A stretch of DNA of 18,844 bases from CAVSBT01 sp964609465. Its GTDB lineage: Bacteria; Chloroflexota; Dehalococcoidia; DSTF01; JALHUB01. Shown piece after piece: positions 13,714 to 18,844 of the stretch. The notes under the pieces are model-generated. The model was not told the DNA's origin. It worked only from the letters and a program-made list of their open reading frames with translations, and ran no database searches. Positions within the stretch are counted from its first letter, which is position 1. Each line of letters begins with the position of its first letter. The DNA lies in the NCBI GenBank assembly GCA_964609465.1, contig CAZSSQ010000037.1:1-18844 (forward strand), given 5' to 3'. Both the position numbers and the translations under genes were made by a program.

Positions 13714-14051
13714 AGAAGATAGAGGCCATCGTACGACCTGAGAAGCTCGATGAGATCAAGGAGGCACTCGCCAGCCAGGGTTTCCTGGGCCTGAACATCG
13801 TACACGTCACCGGTCGCGGCACCCAGAAGGGCATCGTGCACGCCGGCCGCGGCGGCGAGTCCTTCAGGGTGGACATGCTCCCCAAGGTCAGGGTGGAGGT
13901 GGTGGTGCATGACAATGCCGCGGAACGGGCGGTTCAGGCCATCATGAAGGCGGCCTGGACCGGCAACATCGGCGACGGCAAGATCTTCATCCTGCCAGTG
14001 GAGGACGCCATCCGCGTCCGGACCGGCGAGCGCGGTGACGTGGCTTTGTGA
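13710..14051 (+). CDS. glnK: PII nitrogen-regulatory protein, no modifiable tyrosine
   Basis: The product is 113 residues. The GTG start at 13710 follows GGGAGGA and overlaps the amtB stop. The PII fold is complete: MKKIEAIVRPEKLDEIKEAL, the ATP-binding GRGTQKG (35-41), LPKVRVEVVV, the B-loop TGNIGDGKIF and the C-terminal RVRTGERGD. PII trimers bind ATP/ADP and 2-oxoglutarate and plug AmtB when nitrogen is plentiful. In the T-loop the enterobacterial uridylylation site Tyr51 is absent: residues 50-53 read Glu-Ser51-Phe52-Arg, and the loop is one residue longer by alignment. The whole protein contains no tyrosine. Regulation is therefore probably by ligands alone, or by serine modification as in cyanobacteria. 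Confidence 0.95.
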   Translation: MKKIEAIVRPEKLDEIKEALASQGFLGLNIVHVTGRGTQKGIVHAGRGGESFRVDMLPKVRVEVVVHDNAAERAVQAIMKAAWTGNIGDGKIFILPVEDAIRVRTGERGDVAL

Positions 14052-14126
14052 AACTTGAACCGGCCTGCGGGGCATCGGCGTGGGCGCCACCCCTCAATCA
14101 GGAAACGTGAAAGGAGCGACATCAAC

Positions 14127-15560
14127 TTGAGCCCACAAGACGTTCAGAAGTTCATCCAGAGCAACGACATCAAGATCGTGGACCTCAAGTTCAACGACCT
14201 GCCCGGGCTGTGGCAGCACTTCTCCATGCCCGTCTCTGAGCTGACGGAGATGGACGACCTCACCAAGAGCATCTGGGTGGAGGGCGTGGGCTTCGACGGC
14301 TCCAGCATCCGGGGCTTCCAGGCGATCCAGGAGAGCGACATGATCCTCATACCGGATCCCAACACGGCCCGACTGGATCCCGTCTGCACCATACCCACGG
14401 CCAGCATCATCTGCGACATCTACGACCCGCTGACCCGCCAGCCCTACAACCGTGACCCACGCTTCATCGCCAAGAAGGCGGAGCAATACCTGAAATCCAC
14501 CGGTATCGCCGACACCAGCTTCTGGGGCCCGGAGGCCGAGTTCTTCATCTTCGACGACATCCGCTTCGACCAGACAGAGAACTGCGGCTTCTACTACATA
14601 GACTCCGCCGAGGGCGAGTGGAACAGCGGCCGTGACGAGAAGCCCAACCTGGGCTACAAGCCACGCTTCAAGGAGGGTTACTTCCCGGTACCACCCCACG
14701 ACTCGTTTCAGGATATCCGCAGCGAGATCATCCTCACCCTGATCGGCGTGGGCATCCCCATCGAGGTGCACCACCACGAGGTGGCCACCGCCGGCCAGGG
14801 CGAGATCGACATGAAGTTCGACACCCTGGTCAGCATGGCCGACAAGATGATGTGGTACAAGTACATCGTCAAGAACATCGCCCGCAAGCACAACAAGGTG
14901 GCTACCTTCATGCCCAAGCCCCTCTTTGGGGACAACGGCTCCGGCATGCACGTCCACCAGAGCCTGTGGAAGAACGGCGCGAACGTCTTCTACGACCCCA
15001 AGGGCTACGCCCTGATCAGCGAGGCAGCCAGGTACTACACCGGCGGCCTCCTCAAGCATGCGCCGGCCCTGATGGCCTTCTGCGCGCCCACCACCAACTC
15101 CTACAAGCGGCTGGTGCCCGGCTTCGAGGCGCCGGTCAACCTGGTGTACTCGGCACGCAACCGCAGTGCGGCCGTGCGCATCCCCGTGTACACCGATAAT
15201 CCCAAGACCAAGCGCCTGGAGTTCCGCCCTCCAGACAACGCCTGTAACCCCTACCTGGGCTTTGCCGCCATGCTCATGGCTGGCCTGGACGGCGTGGAGA
15301 AGCAGATCGATCCCGGGCCGCCGCTGGACAAGAATACCTACGAGCTAACGCCGGAGGAGGAGGCCAGCATCAGGACGGTGCCGGGCACACTCGAAGATGC
15401 CCTAAACGCCCTGGAGGAGGATCACGAGTTCCTGCTCAAGGGGAACGTTTTCACGGGGGATGTGTTGGAGACGTGGGTGGAATACAAGCGAGCGGTGGAG
15501 ATCGATGCCGTTCGACTGCGGCCCCACCCGTACGAGTTCCACCTGTACTTCGACGTGTAG
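14127..15560 (+). CDS. glnA: Glutamine synthetase type I, GSI-beta class
   Basis: The product is 477 residues from the TTG at 14127, chosen because AAAGGAG lies 10 bases upstream and the protein then starts like other GlnA (SPQDVQKFIQSNDIKIVDLKFNDLPG). It makes glutamine from glutamate, ammonium and ATP as a cytosolic dodecamer. Motifs are EGVGFDGSSIRGF (52-64), the metal site GPEAEFFIF, HHHEVATAGQGEID (215-228), KPLFGDNGSGMHVHQS (264-279), NSYKRLVPGFEAP and RNRSAAVRIP. The beta-class insertion and DKNTYELTPEE, with Tyr405 aligning to the adenylylated Tyr397 of E. coli GlnA, are present. No glnE is in the window. It starts 75 bases after glnK and is probably in the same operon. Confidence 0.96.
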   Translation: MSPQDVQKFIQSNDIKIVDLKFNDLPGLWQHFSMPVSELTEMDDLTKSIWVEGVGFDGSSIRGFQAIQESDMILIPDPNTARLDPVCTIPTASIICDIYDPLTRQPYNRDPRFIAKKAEQYLKSTGIADTSFWGPEAEFFIFDDIRFDQTENCGFYYIDSAEGEWNSGRDEKPNLGYKPRFKEGYFPVPPHDSFQDIRSEIILTLIGVGIPIEVHHHEVATAGQGEIDMKFDTLVSMADKMMWYKYIVKNIARKHNKVATFMPKPLFGDNGSGMHVHQSLWKNGANVFYDPKGYALISEAARYYTGGLLKHAPALMAFCAPTTNSYKRLVPGFEAPVNLVYSARNRSAAVRIPVYTDNPKTKRLEFRPPDNACNPYLGFAAMLMAGLDGVEKQIDPGPPLDKNTYELTPEEEASIRTVPGTLEDALNALEEDHEFLLKGNVFTGDVLETWVEYKRAVEIDAVRLRPHPYEFHLYFDV

Positions 15561-15578
15561 GTCGAAGCAGGCTTGTCC

Positions 15579-15624
15579 GGGGCCCGGCAGCGAAGTCTGC
15601 CGGCGGGCTTGGCTTCCCGGGCCC
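15579..15624 (+). promoter_or_regulatory. Two mutually exclusive hairpins between the glnA genes
   Basis: CCGGCAG (15584-15590) pairs perfectly with CTGCCGG (15597-15603) across a 6-base loop. Alternatively GGGCCCGG (15580-15587) pairs perfectly with CCGGGCCC (15617-15624), followed by TTTGGTTT. The two stems share bases 15584-15587, so only one can form. This looks like a transcription attenuator or a weak terminator ahead of the second glnA. A weak promoter (TTGGCT then TTAAGC) may also lie here. Confidence 0.4.
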
Positions 15625-15670
15625 TTTGGTTTAAGCTGACGGCAACCACCACAGAGGAGGGAGAGGCAGC

Positions 15671-17002
15671 ATGGGAGCCGAGGAGAACCGCGACTACGTC
15701 ATCCAGACGTGCCGCCAGCATGACGTCAAGTTCATACGCCTCTGGTTCACCGACATCCTGGGCTTCCTGAAGAGTTTCTCCATCACCGTGGAGGAGCTGG
15801 AGGGCGCCCTGGAGGAGGGGATGGGCTTCGACGGCTCTTCCATCGAGGGCTTCGCCCGCATCGATGAGAGCGACATGGTGGCCATGCCGGACCCTACGAC
15901 CTTCCAACTGGTGCCGTGGCGCCCCCGCGAACGGGGCGTGGCCCGCATGTTCTGCGACATCCTTCAGCCCGACGGGCGCCCCTTCGAGGGAGACCCTCGC
16001 TATGTCCTGAAGCGCAACCTGAAGCGGGCCAGCGACCTGGGGTTCACTTTCTATGTGGGGCCGGAGTTGGAGTACTTCTACTTTAAGGCTTCCGGCTCCA
16101 CCGAAGGGCTGGATGCCGGCGGCTACTTCGACCTGACGCCCCTGGACATGGCGACCGACCTCCGCCGGGAGACGGTGCTCACCCTGGAGGACATGGGGGT
16201 CGGCGTCGAGACGAGCCACCACGAGGTGGCCCCCAGCCAGCACGAGATAGACCTGCGCTACACCGACGCCCTCACCATGGCCGACAACACCATGACCGCC
16301 CGTCTGGTGATCAAGGAGGTGGCCTTGAGCCAGGGCGTCTACGCTACCTTCATGCCCAAGCCCAAGATGGGCCAGAACGGGAGCGGCCTGCACATCCACC
16401 AGTCCCTCTTCAAGGGGGAGCGCAATGCCTTCTTTGACGCCCAGGACCCCTACAACCTCTCGCCCATCGCCAGGGCCTACATCGCCGGCCTCTTGCGCCA
16501 CGCCCGCGAGATCACGCTGGTAACCAATCAGTGGGTGAACTCGTATAAGCGGCTCCTCCCGGGCTACGAGGCCCCCGTCTATGTCACATGGGCCCGTCGT
16601 AACCGGTCCGACCTTCTGCGGGTGCCGGAGTACAAGCCGGGCAAGGAGCTCCCCACCCGCATCGAGTACAGGTCCCCCGATCCGGCCTGCAACCCCTACC
16701 TGGCCTACGCTGTCATGCTGGCCGCCGGCCTGGAGGGCATCGAGAAGGAGTACCCCACCCCCGACCCGGTGGAGGAGAACGTCTTCGAGATGGGGGAGAC
16801 AGAGCGGAAGCGCCGGCACGTCGGCACGCTGCCGGGCAGCCTGTTCGAGGCCATTGAAGCGGCTGAGCAGAGCGACCTGTTGCGGCGTACGCTAGGAGAC
16901 CACGTGTTCGAAAGCCTGATCGCCAACAAGAGGTTCGAGTGGGACCGCTACCGCACCCACGTCACCGACTTCGAGCTGGACCGCTACCTGCCCATCCTCT
17001 AG
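15671..17002 (+). CDS. glnA: Glutamine synthetase type I, GSI-alpha class
   Basis: The product is 443 residues from the ATG at 15671, preceded by GGAGGGAGAGG. It catalyses the same reaction as its neighbour but belongs to the shorter class. It has the Bacillus-like length, lacks the beta-class insertion, and has no Tyr-containing adenylylation segment (PTPDPVEENVFEMGETE in that place). Motifs are GMGFDGSSIEGFARIDESDM, the metal site GPELEYFYF, HHEVAPSQHEIDLRY, KPKMGQNGSGLHIHQS, NSYKRLLPGYEAP, RNRSDLLRVPEY, RSPDPACNPYLAYA. The class is usually controlled by feedback inhibition and protein partners rather than adenylylation. It lies 110 bases after the beta-class gene, across a possible attenuator. 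A strong hairpin follows the stop. A glutamate-polyamine ligase role is unlikely given the intact GS motifs. Confidence 0.94.
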   Translation: MGAEENRDYVIQTCRQHDVKFIRLWFTDILGFLKSFSITVEELEGALEEGMGFDGSSIEGFARIDESDMVAMPDPTTFQLVPWRPRERGVARMFCDILQPDGRPFEGDPRYVLKRNLKRASDLGFTFYVGPELEYFYFKASGSTEGLDAGGYFDLTPLDMATDLRRETVLTLEDMGVGVETSHHEVAPSQHEIDLRYTDALTMADNTMTARLVIKEVALSQGVYATFMPKPKMGQNGSGLHIHQSLFKGERNAFFDAQDPYNLSPIARAYIAGLLRHAREITLVTNQWVNSYKRLLPGYEAPVYVTWARRNRSDLLRVPEYKPGKELPTRIEYRSPDPACNPYLAYAVMLAAGLEGIEKEYPTPDPVEENVFEMGETERKRRHVGTLPGSLFEAIEAAEQSDLLRRTLGDHVFESLIANKRFEWDRYRTHVTDFELDRYLPIL

Positions 17003-17018
17003 ACGCCTAGGGGCAACG

Positions 17019-17050
17019 AGTGAAGGCCAGGCAAAAGCCTGGCCTTCGCT
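17019..17050 (+). terminator. Strong hairpin after the second glnA
   Basis: GAAGGCCAGGC (17022-17032), loop AAAA, GCCTGGCCTTC (17037-17047). The 11-bp stem is perfect and can extend by three pairs, one of them G-U. No T-run follows, so it acts either as an imperfect terminator or as an RNA-stabilising stem. The same arms recur at 17990-18015. Confidence 0.6.
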
Positions 17051-17139
17051 TCAGAGAATACGCGACACTCCTAATTGGCCCTGCGCGCTCCTTTATGAGA
17101 TACGTGGTCATATCAGCCCGTATTCAGGAGCACATTAGC

Positions 17140-17967
17140 ATGGAACCAGGTTGCCCCGTCTGCGGAAGCCCACAGTTCTCCAGGGGACCCCGCCAGTACC
17201 AGCGTTGCGCCGGCTGCGGCCTTCTCTTTGCCAATGGAAAGGCTGGAGACTCTGATTGGTACGAGAGAAGCTGGATGTATAAGGGCCGCCCGAAGGCGAT
17301 GCGGGCAGACCTTGCCAACGGCGTCTGGGCCTGGAACCAGTTCTTCCAGGTCGCGCCCCTCACGGACGGCAAAGCAGCCCTGCTCGATGTCGGGTGCGGA
17401 GAGGGCCACTTCCTCAATGCTGCCCGCCAGCACCGCTTCCGCGTTCAGGGGCTCGACTTCAACGCCAATTGCGTGGAAGCCGCCCGTAATCTGTATGGTG
17501 TGCCGGTCGTCGCCCAGGACCTGGCATCCTATGCGACAGGGGAGCAGCACTTCGACTACGTGACGGCGTTCGAGTTTCTTGAGCATACCGCTGAGCCAAT
17601 GGAGGTCTTGCGCTGCCTGGGCCGCCTGGCAACCTACGTGGGGATCAGCGTGCCCTGCGCCGACCGCCGGCCCCCGCTGTTCGCCCGCGGGATCGATGAT
17701 CCGCCTCACCACCTGACGTTGTGGACGGAAGAGGCATTGCGCCGAGCGCTGACCGAAGCCGGGCTGAAGACAAAGTACGTGGCCGGAAGGGACTACTCTC
17801 CCGAATGCCTGGCGTATTACCTGATGGGCCTGGTTGGGGGAAACTACCCACTCCACCGATACGTCAGGGGGGCCACGAGGCGCCTGGGCCGGCTCCTGGG
17901 AAGATTCGTGACGGCGCGAGAACCAGGGCCCTATACCCTCTTTGCTCTGGCGAAGTCTGGCCCCTGA
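17140..17967 (+). CDS. Zinc-ribbon class I SAM methyltransferase
   Basis: The product is 275 residues from the ATG at 17140, chosen because AGGAG lies 9 bases upstream and the protein then starts at the zinc ribbon. The longer in-frame GTG at 17020 falls inside the glnA hairpin. Residues 5-26 carry two Cys pairs, C5-x2-C8 and C23-x2-C26. A class I Rossmann core follows, with SAM motif DVGCGEG (83-89), GLDFNANCVEAAR for the second strand, and VTAFEFLEHTAEP as motif II/III, typical of UbiG-like enzymes. It transfers a methyl group to an unknown small molecule or sugar-type substrate. The basic C-terminal segment (RGATRRLGRLLGR) may contact membrane or nucleic acid (inference). It is not obviously linked to nitrogen metabolism and stands alone between two hairpins. 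Confidence 0.85.
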   Translation: MEPGCPVCGSPQFSRGPRQYQRCAGCGLLFANGKAGDSDWYERSWMYKGRPKAMRADLANGVWAWNQFFQVAPLTDGKAALLDVGCGEGHFLNAARQHRFRVQGLDFNANCVEAARNLYGVPVVAQDLASYATGEQHFDYVTAFEFLEHTAEPMEVLRCLGRLATYVGISVPCADRRPPLFARGIDDPPHHLTLWTEEALRRALTEAGLKTKYVAGRDYSPECLAYYLMGLVGGNYPLHRYVRGATRRLGRLLGRFVTAREPGPYTLFALAKSGP

Positions 17968-17988
17968 CTTTGCACCGCAGCCCAAGGC

Positions 17989-18023
17989 CGAAGGCCAGGC
18001 TCGCGCCTGGCCTTCGCCCTTTC
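17989..18023 (+). terminator. Terminator after the methyltransferase, between convergent genes
   Basis: CGAAGGCCAGGC (17989-18000), loop TCGC, GCCTGGCCTTCG (18005-18016), then CCCTTTCTCT on the plus strand. It separates the methyltransferase from the convergent protease gene and could stop both transcripts. The arms are identical to those of the hairpin at 17022-17047. Confidence 0.7.
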
Positions 18024-18044
18024 TCTGCCCCAACAGGCCAGTGT

Positions 18045-18844
18045 CTACGTAGGGCTCGTGTCGATCAGCCAGAACATGGCCAGCGGAAAGCCCATCCTTA
18101 TGGCAGTGAAGCGGCCCGGCCCCGACGGGCATGAGCCGGAGCCGAATACCATGGCGTCCCCCACACGGCTGGTGATGAGGACCGTGTTCCCGGTGCGCGT
18201 CGCCGTGCCCTGAACCTCGAAGCCGCCGGGCCCCGTAAAAACGAACTGGTTGCCCGTGAGCGAGAGAGCAGTGCCGCGGGCTGAATCTTCAAACCGGCAT
18301 TGTCCAGGTGACGGCGTCCCAGTGGGCGTGGGCGTGCGAGTAGGCGTGGGGCTGCCCGTGGCCGGGGTGTTGGTGGGCGTGCGCGTACGAGTAGGTGTAG
18401 GCGTGGGGCTGGGCGTGACCTGGGTAGGCGCCTCGGCGTAGTAGACTTCGTTCTCGATGAAGCACTCCCCATAGCCAACCTTGAAGTAGCCGTCGCCATT
18501 CCAGGAAGAGCCCCAACTGTTCTTGACGATCCAGTAGCCCCCAGCGTCACTATATCCAGCAAGCACCACGCAATGATTCGCACCGGAATCACTGGTGCAT
18601 CGATAGACGTCTCCGTCCCAATGACCACCATATCCGGAGCCGTATCCCAGGCAGACCGAAAGAGGCCCCTTCTCCACGAGCTTGTCTTTTATCGAACCGG
18701 GCGCCACCCAACCCGTAGCTTGTACTTGTGTCAACCTAGATGCCCAGTCTGTGCACCTGTTTGAGCAGGTTGTATCGCTGCACTTGCCCCAAGACCTGTA
18801 TGTGCAATTCGCGCCGCAAATAGCGCCGCATGTGCAACTGAGCC
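18045..18844 (-). CDS. Papain-family (C1A) cysteine protease with Thr/Pro linker (N-terminus cut by window edge)
   Basis: The open frame enters from the right edge; about 265 C-terminal residues are visible. Papain features are GSIKDKLVEKGPLSVCLGYG, the catalytic His in SGANHCVVLAGY (codon 18573-18575) and the Asn in IVKNSWGSSW (codon 18519-18521), then GYFKVGYGECFIENEVYY. The catalytic Cys lies beyond the window. Just inside the edge is a Cys-rich stretch (nine Cys in about 30 residues, 18753-18836). After the protease domain comes a Thr/Pro linker (about 18306-18426), then a C-terminal domain of about 80 residues with alternating hydrophobic strands (GNQFVFTG, GFEVQGTATRTGNTVLITS). The architecture suggests an exported, surface or secreted protease. 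Substrate unknown. Confidence 0.85.
   Translation of the reverse strand, partial: LSCTCGAICGANCTYRSWGKCSDTTCSNRCTDWASRLTQVQATGWVAPGSIKDKLVEKGPLSVCLGYGSGYGGHWDGDVYRCTSDSGANHCVVLAGYSDAGGYWIVKNSWGSSWNGDGYFKVGYGECFIENEVYYAEAPTQVTPSPTPTPTRTRTPTNTPATGSPTPTRTPTPTGTPSPGQCRFEDSARGTALSLTGNQFVFTGPGGFEVQGTATRTGNTVLITSRVGDAMVFGSGSCPSGPGRFTAIRMGFPLAMFWLIDTSPT
18306..18426 (-). repeat. Low-complexity Thr/Pro linker repeat
   Basis: In plus-strand sense the DNA repeats units like GTGGGCGTGGGCGTGCG and GTAGGCGTGGGGCTG. On the minus strand this encodes PTPTPTRTRTPTNTP-type sequence. It is an unstructured spacer between the protease domain and the C-terminal domain. Repeat number could vary between strains. Confidence 0.7.

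Noticed and set aside
14035..14111. GTGAC and GAAAC motifs upstream of glnA as further GlnR half-sites
   Set aside because: The motifs are not spaced at 11 bp (15 or irregular), so they do not form the operator pattern seen before amtB.
14094..15059. Minus-strand open frame of 321 codons across glnA
   Set aside because: It is antisense to a well-conserved glutamine synthetase and has no recognisable domain.
17020..17139. N-terminal extension of the methyltransferase from a GTG
   Set aside because: It begins inside the glnA hairpin and lacks a ribosome binding site. The ATG at 17140 has AGGAG and starts at the zinc ribbon.
18306..18426. Short tandem repeat considered as a CRISPR-like array
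   Set aside because: Units are irregular, there are no unique spacers, and the sequence is in frame, coding a Thr/Pro linker.

Overview
The window is GC-rich bacterial chromosome, densely packed with genes. No phage, insertion sequence or CRISPR array was seen. A Thr/Pro-rich 'TPTPT' linker in a secreted protease, family-1 solute-binding lipoproteins, a NorQ/NorD-type AAA+/VWA pair and an actinobacterial-GlnR-like regulator together suggest Chloroflexota (Dehalococcoidia-like) or a relative. That placement is inference and no rRNA is present to test it.

Left half, all on the minus strand (1-10091). In transcription order the genes are an EamA-type permease, alanine dehydrogenase (ald), an orphan sugar/glycerol-phosphate-type binding lipoprotein, dephospho-CoA kinase (coaE), a NorQ/CbbQ-type MoxR AAA+ ATPase, a cyclophilin-type lipoprotein, a calcineurin-like phosphoesterase, and a very long NorD/CbbO-like VWA protein that runs off the left edge. 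The ATPase and the VWA protein are normally adjacent partners that remodel a metalloenzyme. Here two unrelated genes separate them and no target enzyme is visible. Small palindromic elements lie between and inside these genes, and the leader of coaE is highly structured.

Middle (10314-11192). A FabG-like SDR oxidoreductase is on the plus strand, followed by a tRNA-Thr(CGU) gene on the minus strand with encoded CCA and its own promoter.

Right half (11536-17002) is a nitrogen-assimilation module on the plus strand: an OmpR-type regulator with a degenerate receiver and a GlnR-like DNA-binding domain, then amtB-glnK (overlapping by 4 bases), a GSI-beta-type glnA and a GSI-alpha-type glnA. Between the regulator and amtB are four half-sites spaced at exactly 11 bp (12242, 12253, 12264, 12275). 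They match the kind of operator expected for this regulator. The PII protein has no tyrosine anywhere and has Ser-Phe in place of the modified Tyr51. With an unphosphorylatable-looking regulator, this suggests a nitrogen-control circuit that senses by ligand binding rather than by covalent modification. The glnA-glnA spacer can fold into two mutually exclusive hairpins.

Right edge. A zinc-ribbon methyltransferase is flanked by two hairpins with identical 11-base arms. It is followed by a convergent, truncated papain-family secreted protease.
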